Assembly (NCBI GenBank): GCA_038249115.1
Contig: JBBRWQ010000008.1
Span: 1 to 55,644 of the forward strand
Direction of reading: 5' to 3'
From: UBA4719 sp038249115
GTDB taxonomy: Bacteria; Actinomycetota; Actinomycetes; Actinomycetales; Dermatophilaceae
DNA length: 55,644 nt
The notes beneath the pieces were generated by a model, which ran no database searches, was not told the DNA's origin, and saw nothing but the letters and a program-made list of their open reading frames with translations. Both the position numbers and the translations under genes were made by a program. Below, one piece after another: positions 7,619-14,762 of the stretch (the first letter of the stretch is position 1; each line of letters starts with the position of its first letter).

Positions 7619-7782
7619 GCCTTGTCCACCCAAATTTCCATATTCACGGTCCAAACAGGTTCAATAGGTCAGGCATTTTTACCACCTAGACCGGCAAAAC
7701 CCCCAAAATCGGACGTGTGCGTCATCTCACCCCACGTTGTGCGCCGCTTGTTTCCACGATGACAATCAGGAAAACTGCGTCC
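7619..7782. promoter_or_regulatory. Divergent promoter region hcp / regulator
   Basis: 164 bases, more A/T-rich than the flanks, with runs of A and C (AAAACCCCCAAAAT near 7697). It must hold both promoters. I could not fix a clear -10/-35 pair or a perfect operator palindrome by eye. Confidence 0.4.
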
Positions 7783-8466
7783 ATGCCCCCGTCATCCGGC
7801 CTGAGCCACTATCAGGTGCTGGCCAGCACGAGCCGGATCGCAGTCCTGGACCTGCTGCGGGCGAGTGACAATGGGCTCGGCGTCGTTGAGGTCGCCGAGC
7901 ACGTCGGACTGCACCAGAACACGGTGCGCTCGCACCTCGACCTGTTGGTGGAGGCGGGGTATGCCGTACGACGAACCGAGGCTCGAAGCGGACCGGGGCG
8001 ACCGCGCGTGGTCTACGAGGCGACCGGAGCGCCCGAAGGCGAACGCAACTACGAGCTCCTCGCCGAAGTGCTGGCCCAGCACTTGGCCGCCACCAGCGAA
8101 CATCCAGGCGAGGCGGCGGCGAACGCTGGGCGGAACTGGGCAGGGCTCAGCGAACACCGACTTCACGACGGCGACCGGTCAGGTCCAGCCGAGGGGCCGG
8201 CGATCAGCGAGGCTGACGCCGTGAGCACGGTCGTGCGGATGCTCGCCAACATCGGTTTCGCTCCTGAGCTGAGCGCGGATCGCCGGGCCATCAGCCTGCA
8301 CCGCTGTCCCTTCCGGGAACTGGCCGAGAAGCACCCAGACGTGGTCTGTGGTGCGCACCTGGGAATGATCCAGGGTGCTCTGACAGGGCTCGGTGCGCCG
8401 GTCCGCGCCACCCACCTGCTCCCCTTCGTCCAGCCCGACCTCTGCATCATCACGCTGGGCCAATAG
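7783..8466 (+). CDS. HTH regulator with C-terminal cysteines, likely controls hcp
   Basis: About 227 residues. An N-terminal winged helix-turn-helix (HYQVLASTSRIAVLDLLR, VVEVAEHVGLHQNTVRSHL, RSGPGRPRVVYEA) places it in the ArsR/SufR-like group (COG2345 type). The C-terminal domain carries three cysteines: C175 (HRCPFRELAEKHPD), C189 (VVCGAHLGMIQGAL) and C221 (PDLCIITLG). The first pair is spaced CX13C. Related regulators such as SufR bind an Fe-S cluster through such cysteines. Divergent to hcp, it probably senses NO or Fe-S status and controls hcp; that is inference. I chose the ATG at 7783 for its AGGAAAA ribosome site; starts at 7717 (GTG) or 7759 (ATG) are also in frame. Confidence 0.8.
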   Translation: MPPSSGLSHYQVLASTSRIAVLDLLRASDNGLGVVEVAEHVGLHQNTVRSHLDLLVEAGYAVRRTEARSGPGRPRVVYEATGAPEGERNYELLAEVLAQHLAATSEHPGEAAANAGRNWAGLSEHRLHDGDRSGPAEGPAISEADAVSTVVRMLANIGFAPELSADRRAISLHRCPFRELAEKHPDVVCGAHLGMIQGALTGLGAPVRATHLLPFVQPDLCIITLGQ

Positions 8467-8638
8467 CTCGCGCCCCTCATGGCTCCCCGTGCGCACCGCG
8501 TGAAGTTGACCTCTGTGGCGCAGACAGCGAGGTCGATTCGCTGTTGAGTTGGGCACCGTCCACCGAGGCTGCCGGAGAAGATCAGCGCTTTGGACCTTTT
8601 CGTCGAGGGAGTATGTGGAGGCGGTCAACCGCTGGCTC

Positions 8639-8992
8639 GGGATGACGACCTATTTGAACGTCGACGCAGTCAATCGGCGAATAGAGATCGGGTCGACGTG
8701 GACCGCCCATTCCGCGCAGTGCACTGGCACCAACACGGAGAGCAAGCTGCTCCTCTTGACCCATGCCTTCGTCGAGTTGGAGTGCATCGCCGTGGAGTTC
8801 CGCACGCATTGGAGCAACCACCAGTCCCGCGACGCGATCGCACGCTTGGGCGCAAAGCAGGACGGTGTTCTGCGCAACCACCGCATCATGGGCGACGGTA
8901 CGCTGCGTGACACGGTCGTCTTCTCGATCATCGCGTCCGAGTGGCCTGGGGTCCGCAACGAACTCCGTCGCCGACTGGCGGTCCAGCGCTGA
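8639..8992 (+). pseudogene. GNAT acetyltransferase, N-terminally truncated
   Basis: The frame encodes the C-terminal part of a RimJ/RimL-type GNAT protein: YLNVDAVNRRIEIGSTW, LLLLTHAFVELECIAVEF, THWSNHQSRDAIARLGAKQD and GVLRNHRIMGDGTLRDTVVF. The first ~80 residues that family members have before this point are missing, and the sequence ahead of 8639 looks unrelated. The open frame continues upstream to an ATG at 8549, but those codons have no family resemblance. It probably is a relic inside the island; a new short protein cannot be excluded. Confidence 0.65.
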
Positions 8993-9353
8993 GAATCTGC
9001 TTCCCAGGTCGCTACGAACCATGCGTCCAACCGATGGTGACGAAAAAATGATGCAGAGCGTTGCCAAACCCATCGGATCTTGTGACCGCAAGCGGAACGA
9101 CGACCACGGCAACGCCGGTGGAACGCCGGCCGTAGGGCTTTGTGCGAGAAGGTGCGCCCCGTTTGCCAGGTCCGGTGAGGATCCCGGGACGCGGGCGCTG
9201 TACGACACGCTGCTTGACGACCTGACTGTTCCCTCAACCCAAACGGACAGGCCGTACCGGCCCGCAATCTTCTTCGCGGGCTCTGAGTGCCAACGGGAAC
9301 GAGGGCCAAGCTGTGACGCCTGGTGCGCGCTTGATCGCTTAGTCGCGAGCAGT
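8993..9353. other. Intergenic stretch, no gene recognised
   Basis: About 360 bases between the GNAT relic and the second att repeat. Open frames on both strands are present but without recognisable features. Confidence 0.4.
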
Positions 9354-9580
9354 CGATCGAGAACTGTCGATCGACTGGTCGATACAGGCAGCGACGCAGG
9401 ATCCTTGGCGGGTAGACATTGGGTACACATCCCAGCCGTAAACGACCGATGAGCGTCAACGTTGCCTAACGCCAAAGCCCTTTGTTTCCAACACTTTCAG
9501 GCATTCTCATGCATTGCCAACTATGGCTTGATCGCCCTCTCAAGGTGGTAGCGCTGGTTCGAATCCCGTCGGGGCTACCA
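9354..9580 (+). repeat. Long direct repeat, copy 2, ending in tRNA-Glu 3' half (att site)
   Basis: Partner of the repeat at 3533-3760. It includes the GGGTAGACAT/GGGTACACAT pair at 9410-9430 and the TTTCCAACAC segment near 9485. The sequence to the right is the conserved ndgR-leuCD block, so this copy marks the island's right end. Confidence 0.75.
9529..9580 (+). pseudogene. tRNA-Glu(CTC) 3' half, att core, degenerate copy
   Basis: It matches the 3709-3760 tRNA half at all but two positions: one change in the anticodon stem (GGCGG to GGTGG) and one in the T stem (GCGGG to GCTGG), which breaks a pair. The 5' half of the tRNA is missing here too. Confidence 0.75.
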
Positions 9581-9584
9581 CACC

Positions 9585-9614
9585 GATCCCCGTCCTGTTC
9601 GTAGGGCGGGGATC
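9585..9614. terminator. Terminator between att copy 2 and ndgR
   Basis: A 12-bp stem GATCCCCGTCCT / AGGGCGGGGATC (two-thirds G/C, one T-G pair) with a six-base loop, followed by TTTC. It lies between plus-strand tRNA sequence and the end of the minus-strand ndgR, so it can serve both. It is probably the original tRNA-Glu terminator. Confidence 0.75.
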
Positions 9615-9630
9615 TTTCACGCGGCCGGCG

Positions 9631-10356
9631 TCAGGTTTGCTGGCTGGCCCGTTGCAGGATCTCGGTGAGTTTGTTGGCGCCGGCCACGACGGTCGCAGCG
9701 TGCAGGCGACCCGGCTGACGCGAGACGCGCTCGATCGCACCCGAGATGGAGACCGCTGCCACGACACGACCCGACGGGCTGCGAACGGGCGCGGACACGG
9801 AGGCGACTCCGAACTCGCGTTCGCTCACGCTCTGGGCCCACCCGCGGCGGCGGACACCCGACAGGGTCGTGGGGTTGAACTTCGCGCCCTGCAGCCCGCG
9901 GTGCATGCGGTCGGGCTCCTCCCAGGCGAGCAGGACCTGTGCCGCAGAACCGGCGAGCATGGACAGGCTGGCACCGACGGGGATCGAGTCGCGCAGACCC
10001 ATGGGGCGCTCGGCGGCCGCCACACAGATGCGCTGGTCGCCCTGGCGGCGGAAGAGCTGTGCGCTCTCGTGGGTGTGGTCGCGCAGGGCACCCAGCACGG
10101 GGCCCGCAGCAGCCAGCAACCGGTCTTCGCCCGCGGCTGAGGCGAGCTCGGCGAGACGGGGACCGAGTATGAATCGGCCTTGCATGTCACGTGCCACGAG
10201 GCGGTGGTGCTCAAGTGCCACGGCAAGACGATGCGCGGTCGGACGGGCGAGCCCGGTCGCGCCGACGAGCTGGGCCAGGGTCGATGGCCCGGCTTCGAGC
10301 GCGCCCAGAACGATGGCCGCCTTGTCAAGAACGCCGACTCCGCTAGAGTTGTCCAT
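9631..10356 (-). CDS. ndgR: IclR-family regulator of leucine synthesis
   Basis: This 241-residue protein has an N-terminal winged helix (VLDKAAIVLGALEAGPSTLA, then TGLARPTAHRLAVALEHH) and the C-terminal IclR effector domain (LRDSIPVGASLSMLAGSAAQ, REFGVASVSAPVRSPSG). Its divergent position to leuCD matches NdgR of Streptomyces and LtbR of Corynebacterium, which control leuCD and other amino-acid genes. It is therefore the probable regulator of the leuCD operon; the effector is not evident. The gene is short but complete for the family. Confidence 0.88.
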   Translation of the reverse strand: MDNSSGVGVLDKAAIVLGALEAGPSTLAQLVGATGLARPTAHRLAVALEHHRLVARDMQGRFILGPRLAELASAAGEDRLLAAAGPVLGALRDHTHESAQLFRRQGDQRICVAAAERPMGLRDSIPVGASLSMLAGSAAQVLLAWEEPDRMHRGLQGAKFNPTTLSGVRRRGWAQSVSEREFGVASVSAPVRSPSGRVVAAVSISGAIERVSRQPGRLHAATVVAGANKLTEILQRASQQT

Positions 10357-10370
10357 CTCATGATATTGCC

Positions 10371-10387
10371 GTCTCAGAGCCTGAGAC
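10371..10387. promoter_or_regulatory. Candidate NdgR operator
   Basis: GTCTCA-GAGCC-TGAGAC is a perfect inverted repeat in the 120-base gap between divergent ndgR and leuC. A related CATCTCATGA lies 15 bases to the left. Binding by the IclR protein is inferred from position and symmetry. Confidence 0.5.
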
Positions 10388-10476
10388 GCAAGTTCGTTCC
10401 CGGAAAATCTGAGCGAGCCTCCTCTATGCGGGGGTCACCAGGACCAGATCCGTTCGGCATCACGAAGGAGTGACTC

Positions 10477-11868
10477 ATGGCAGGCACGCTGGCCGAGAAG
10501 GTGTGGGATGCCCATGTGGTGCGTCGGGCCGAGGGCGAGCCCGACCTGCTCTACATCGACCTCCACCTGCTGCACGAGGTGACCAGCCCCCAGGCGTTCG
10601 ACGGTCTTCGACTGGCCGGCCGTGTGGTCCGCCGTCCCGACCTGACCCTGGCCACCGAAGATCACAACGTCCCGACGACTCCCGGGCCGATCACAGACCT
10701 GGTGAGCAAGACCCAGGTCGAGACTCTGCGAAAGAACTGCGCCGATTTTGGGGTCAAGCTCTTTCCGATGGGTGATATCGACCAGGGCATCGTCCACGTC
10801 GTCAGCCCTCAGCTCGGTCTGACCCAACCGGGCATGACCATCGTCTGCGGCGACAGCCACACGTCCACCCATGGCGCCTTCGGGGCATTGGCTTTCGGTA
10901 TCGGCACCAGCGAGGTCGAGCATGTCCTGGCCACGCAGAGCTTGCCACTGAAGCCTTTTCAGACCCTTGCCGTCACAGTCGATGGTGAGCTGGCTGAGGG
11001 CGTGACAGCCAAGGACATCGTCCTGGCCGTCATCGCGGAGATAGGAACCGGCGGCGGCCAGGGCTACGTGATCGAGTTCCGGGGCACTGCGATCCGGGCG
11101 CTCTCGATGGAGTCGCGGATGACTGTGTGCAACATGTCGATCGAGGCGGGGGCGCGTGCGGGCATGATCGCTCCGGACCAGATCACCTTCGACTACCTGA
11201 AGGGCCGTCCGCACGCTCCGACCGGTGCCGACTGGGATGACGCGCTGGCGCAGTGGTCGACCCTTCGCAGCGACGACGACGCTCTCTTTGACGCCGAGAT
11301 CCACCTGGACGCCGCCGGGCTGGCGCCGTTTGTCACGTGGGGCACCAACCCGGGCCAGGGTCTGCCGCTTTCCGGCAGCGTCCCCGACCCCGAGTCCTTC
11401 AGCAATGAGTCCGACCAGGCCAACGCCAGGAGAGCCCTGGACTACATGGGACTGACCGCCGGCACTCCGCTGAAGGAGATTCAGGTCGACACCGTGTTCG
11501 TGGGTTCCTGTACGAATGGCCGGATCGAGGACCTACGCGCGGCGGCTGCGGTCATCAAGGGTCACAGCGTGGCTCAGGGCGTACGGATGCTTGTTGTTCC
11601 CGGCTCGACAAAGGTGCGGCTGCAGGCCGAGGCGGAGGGCCTGGACAAGGTGTTCAGCGATGCGGGCGCCGAATGGCGTCTCGCCGGATGCTCGATGTGT
11701 CTGGGCATGAACCCCGACCAGCTGGCCCCGGGGGAGCGCAGCGCGTCAACGTCCAACCGCAACTTCGAAGGTCGCCAGGGCAAGGGTGGTCGCACCCACC
11801 TGGTCAGCCCACTCGTGGCAGCAGCCACCGCGGTGCGCGGCACGCTGTCCAGTCCCGCTGATCTCTGA
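10477..11868 (+). CDS. leuC: 3-isopropylmalate dehydratase, large subunit
   Basis: LeuC with LeuD isomerises 2-isopropylmalate to 3-isopropylmalate in leucine synthesis. The 463-residue protein has the aconitase-family blocks: GMTIVCGDSHTSTHGAFGAL for substrate binding, and cluster cysteines in FVGSCTNGRIEDL and AGCSMCLGMNPD, which hold the [4Fe-4S] cluster. The ATG has a GAAGGAG ribosome site. It is the first gene of a leuCD operon, with leuD 50 bases downstream. Length is normal. Confidence 0.97.
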   Translation: MAGTLAEKVWDAHVVRRAEGEPDLLYIDLHLLHEVTSPQAFDGLRLAGRVVRRPDLTLATEDHNVPTTPGPITDLVSKTQVETLRKNCADFGVKLFPMGDIDQGIVHVVSPQLGLTQPGMTIVCGDSHTSTHGAFGALAFGIGTSEVEHVLATQSLPLKPFQTLAVTVDGELAEGVTAKDIVLAVIAEIGTGGGQGYVIEFRGTAIRALSMESRMTVCNMSIEAGARAGMIAPDQITFDYLKGRPHAPTGADWDDALAQWSTLRSDDDALFDAEIHLDAAGLAPFVTWGTNPGQGLPLSGSVPDPESFSNESDQANARRALDYMGLTAGTPLKEIQVDTVFVGSCTNGRIEDLRAAAAVIKGHSVAQGVRMLVVPGSTKVRLQAEAEGLDKVFSDAGAEWRLAGCSMCLGMNPDQLAPGERSASTSNRNFEGRQGKGGRTHLVSPLVAAATAVRGTLSSPADL

Positions 11869-11918
11869 ACCAGACCTCACCAGACCACGAACCAGACACG
11901 GACCAGAACCGAGGAGCC

Positions 11919-12512
11919 ATGGACAAGTTCACGACCCACACCGGTGTCGGTGTGCCACTGCGCCGCGGCAACGTCGATACGGACCAGATCATCCCGGCGG
12001 AGTACCTCAAACGGGTCACCCGCACCGGGTTCGAGGACGGACTGTTTGCGGCATGGCGCAAGGACCCGGCATTCGTCCTCAACAACCCGATGTATGACGG
12101 CGGGTCCGTCCTGGTTGCCGGCCCAGACTTCGGGACGGGGTCCTCGCGACAGCATGCGGTGTGGGCCCTGATGAACTTCGGGTTCAGGGTCGTCATCTCG
12201 TCGCGGTTTGCCGACATATTCTCTGGTAACAGCGGCAAAGAGGGACTACTCACGGCTCACGCGAGCCAGGACGATGTCGAGCTCATCTGGAAGCTGCTCG
12301 AGAGTGAGCCGGGGGCCGAGATCACCGTGGACCTTGAGCGAAAGACCATTACCGCGAAAGGCATCGCGGCGACCTTCGAGGTGGATGACTACACCCGCTG
12401 GCGGTTGCTCGAGGGGCTGGACGACATCAGTCTGACCCTTCGTCACGAGGCCCGGGTGACTGCTTTCGAGGCATCGCGGCCGCACTACAAGCCGACGACG
12501 ATCGACGCCTGA
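11919..12512 (+). CDS. leuD: 3-isopropylmalate dehydratase, small subunit
   Basis: This 197-residue swivel-domain subunit completes the LeuCD isomerase. Conserved segments are VDTDQIIPAEYLKR near the N-terminus and GPDFGTGSSRQHAVWAL in the middle, followed by FADIFSGNSGKEGLL. An AGGAG precedes the ATG. It is cotranscribed with leuC. Nothing unusual is seen. Confidence 0.97.
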   Translation: MDKFTTHTGVGVPLRRGNVDTDQIIPAEYLKRVTRTGFEDGLFAAWRKDPAFVLNNPMYDGGSVLVAGPDFGTGSSRQHAVWALMNFGFRVVISSRFADIFSGNSGKEGLLTAHASQDDVELIWKLLESEPGAEITVDLERKTITAKGIAATFEVDDYTRWRLLEGLDDISLTLRHEARVTAFEASRPHYKPTTIDA

Positions 12513-12948
12513 CACCCGGACTGGGGCGCTCGTTCCGGCGTTGGCAACGATTTTCCCATCTTTCTACAGAAAGCTTGTGCGCCCCCTTGAGGCACCCCTG
12601 CGGCGTCTCCTCACCCGCTTGGGGCACGGTCTCCAAAACCGGCGTGGAGTGTTTGCGCCTCCGCCTCATGCTCCGAATAGTGCTGTGAACAATGAAGATT
12701 CACAAGTGACTCGATGACTTCGCGTCGCGGTCTTTCATGGCTGACTGTTCTGAGGACCTGTCTCGGGAGACGGGGTGCGGAGACTCTGGAAAGGCCCAAA
12801 GACGTTGCGACACAACGATTCCAATGGGCGTGGTGGTGGACTCCGGGTGTTTGTGCCTCTAACGTCATTTACAGGTCGGGCACTGGCCCGGCCGCCCAAA
12901 ACCGTCGAGCAAGGGGCCCGGCGATCAAATTCCTCTGGAGGGGAAGAC
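12513..12948. other. Intergenic region leuD-hup with the hup leader
   Basis: About 436 bases without a supported gene. Two related segments, GTGTTTGCGCCTC (near 12649) and GTGTTTGTGCCTC (near 12848), recur about 200 bases apart, the second about 90 bases before the HU start. The frame upstream of 12949 is open but has no family features, so the region is most likely promoter and leader of hup. Confidence 0.45.
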
Positions 12949-13704
12949 GTGAACAAGGGACAACTGATCGAAGCCCTCGAGGGTCGTCTCGGCGGCAAGA
13001 AGCCTGCGGCCGAAGCGGTCGAAGCAATACTCGACGTCATCATCCGAGAGGTCGCCAAGGGCGGAAAGGTCGGCATCACCGGCTTTGGCACGTTCGAGCG
13101 TGTGCTTCGCGCGGCGCGGACCGGGCGCAACCCGCGCACTGGCGCGAGCGTGAAGATCAAGAAGACCTCGGTCCCGAAGTTCAAGGCCGGCACCAAGTTC
13201 CGCAACGTGGTGGCTGACCCGCGTCAGCTCCCGAAGACGGCTGCGGCTGGCGGGCGGGCTGCCCCAGCAAAGGCTGCAGTCAAGAAGGCTGTGGTCAAGA
13301 AGGCTGTGGTCAAGAAGGCTGTGGTCAAGAAGGCAGCGGTCAAGAAGGCCGCTCCAACCAAGAAGGTGGCGGTGAAGAAGGTGGCTGTCAAGAAGGCTGT
13401 TGTGAAGAAGGCTGCTCCGGCCAAGAAGGTCGCCGTCAAGAAGGCTGCCGTCAAGAAGGCTGCCGTCAAGAAGGCTGCCGTCAAGAAGGCTGCCGTCAAG
13501 AAGGCTGCCGTCAAGAAGGCCGCTCCGGCCAAGAAGGTCGCCGTCAAGAAGGTCGCCGTCAAGAAGGTCGCGGCCAAGAAGGCCGTCAAGAAGGCTGTCG
13601 TGAGGAAGGCTGCTCCGGCCAAGAAGGTGGCTGTCAAGAAGGTCGCGGCCAAGAAGGCTGTCGTGAAGAAGGTCGCGGCCAAGAAGACCGCCAAGAAGGC
13701 CTGA
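12949..13704 (+). CDS. hup: HU-family nucleoid protein with histone H1-like tail
   Basis: About 251 residues. The first ~95 are a normal HU fold (NKGQLIEALEGRLGGKK, GFGTFERVLRAARTGRNP, VPKFKAGTKFRNVV), which bends and compacts DNA. The rest is a Lys/Ala/Val tail of KKAVV, KKAAV and APAKK units, like actinobacterial HupB/HupS. I chose the GTG at 12949 because GGAGGGGA lies just upstream; the open frame to 12775 is not HU-like. The tail DNA holds five perfect 15-bp units (13441-13515) and three of another unit (13285-13329), prone to slippage. Its place after leuCD is conserved in actinobacteria. Confidence 0.95.
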   Translation: MNKGQLIEALEGRLGGKKPAAEAVEAILDVIIREVAKGGKVGITGFGTFERVLRAARTGRNPRTGASVKIKKTSVPKFKAGTKFRNVVADPRQLPKTAAAGGRAAPAKAAVKKAVVKKAVVKKAVVKKAAVKKAAPTKKVAVKKVAVKKAVVKKAAPAKKVAVKKAAVKKAAVKKAAVKKAAVKKAAVKKAAPAKKVAVKKVAVKKVAAKKAVKKAVVRKAAPAKKVAVKKVAAKKAVVKKVAAKKTAKKA

Positions 13705-13727
13705 CGCTCGACGTATCCGCTAGGTGG

Positions 13728-13751
13728 GGCCGGCACCTGTTGGTGCCGGCC
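13728..13751 (+). terminator. hup terminator
   Basis: GGCCGGCACC pairs with GGTGCCGGCC around a four-base loop; no T-run follows, as is common in actinobacteria. It lies between the convergent hup and the small gene at 13779. Confidence 0.65.
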
Positions 13752-13778
13752 TCTCGCCTGCGATGTCTGGCGGTCCAG

Positions 13779-13991
13779 TCAGCGGATGGGCTCTCCGGCG
13801 CCGATCCCGACAATCCAGAGTCGGGTCAGTGCTGTTTCGGACATCTGAATGCTGACCCGCTGGCCGGGGCGCAGGTGCCGCAGGCCGCTGGCATCCAGAA
13901 TGTTGCCTTCAAAGGGAATCTCACGGCCATCGTCAAGCAGCACACTGCCTGAGCCGCTCTCATCGTCGTACCTGTGAACACTGGCTTGCAT
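13779..13991 (-). CDS. Small cold-shock-like protein of unknown role
   Basis: 70 residues. The pattern GSGSVLLDDGREIPFEG followed by LRPGQRVSIQM resembles the OB-fold core of cold-shock-domain proteins, but the RNA-binding aromatics are largely absent. It starts nine bases after the fbiD stop, so it is probably the second gene of that operon. Its function is unknown. Confidence 0.7.
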   Translation of the reverse strand: MQASVHRYDDESGSGSVLLDDGREIPFEGNILDASGLRHLRPGQRVSIQMSETALTRLWIVGIGAGEPIR

Positions 13992-14000
13992 GGGAGCAGC

Positions 14001-14636
14001 CTAGTCCCGGGCCTGGTTCAGTACGCCCGCGGTATGCGTGCCGACCCCGATTGCCAATGCCTGATGGAGCGACTCGTCGTCGTCCACGTCGGTACGCAGG
14101 GAGGGCAGGTCCAGATCCAGCCGCCGACAGAGCAGCCCGTGCTTGCGTGCCGAGTCAAAGCCAAAACGCGGATGAAGATCATGTGGGGACAGCGCGCTGA
14201 GCAGAACTGTTCCTGTGCCGGCCGCATCCGGGACAAAGGCCCGCGGGTGCAGCGAACACTCCCACAGTGCGCACGCCAGGTCCCTCGGGCTCAACGTGGG
14301 TATGTCCCCGAGCAGGACAGCCGTCGGACCGAGGCCCATGACCCGCTGCACGTACTCGATCCCCAAGCGGATAGCGGGGTTCAGGCCGTGGCCCGGATCG
14401 GCTACGACGGTTCCACCCTGATCCCGCACGAACGTCGCAGTGAGCGGGTCTGAGGTCACGACGACCATGCGGTCCGGCGGCATACCGGCGACAGTTGCGG
14501 CGATCGTGTCGAGGGCGAACGCGTGCGCCAGATCGGCCCGGTCCACCCCTGCGGGCGGTTGCAGACGGGTCTTGGCTGACAGCTGGCCCTTGACCGGGAC
14601 GACCAGCCGCCAGTGGTGGATATCGAGGGGACACAT
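14001..14636 (-). CDS. fbiD: Phosphoenolpyruvate guanylyltransferase (F420 synthesis)
   Basis: FbiD (CofC family) joins GTP and phosphoenolpyruvate to make the activated precursor used by FbiA for coenzyme F420. The 211-residue protein has the nucleotidyltransferase blocks LVVPVKGQLSAKTRL at the start, VVTSDPLTATFV, VADPGHGLNPAIRLGI and AVLLGDIPTLSPRDL. The end, PSLRTDVDDDESLHQAL, is typical. No other F420 gene is in the window. It presumably shares a transcript with the small gene after it. Confidence 0.88.
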   Translation of the reverse strand: MCPLDIHHWRLVVPVKGQLSAKTRLQPPAGVDRADLAHAFALDTIAATVAGMPPDRMVVVTSDPLTATFVRDQGGTVVADPGHGLNPAIRLGIEYVQRVMGLGPTAVLLGDIPTLSPRDLACALWECSLHPRAFVPDAAGTGTVLLSALSPHDLHPRFGFDSARKHGLLCRRLDLDLPSLRTDVDDDESLHQALAIGVGTHTAGVLNQARD

Positions 14637-14762
14637 TGGGCTGATCGTGTCAGCATCGGCGGGCTCGTCTCGACAGCGACCCCTCCTGCGACGAAGATGA
14701 CGGCCAGCCGGGTCGCCTTAGTGTGGACGATGACAGTCAAGAGCAGACAGAACGGAGCTTCG

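Noticed and set aside
5894..7762. Long plus-strand frame (622 codons) across the hcp locus
   Set aside because: It is antisense to the well-conserved hcp gene; its composition (HVGRED..., QDRDQ...) has no family resemblance and no ribosome site.
9540..9767. Minus-strand frame ending VVAPTGFEPALPP
   Set aside because: This ending is the usual translation of an antisense tRNA T arm; the frame otherwise lies inside ndgR.
12427..12669. Minus-strand frame downstream of leuD
   Set aside because: No conservation, overlaps leuD, and no ribosome site.
13285..13700. Repeat array that might look like a CRISPR
   Set aside because: The repeats are in-frame codons of the HU tail with no unique spacers.
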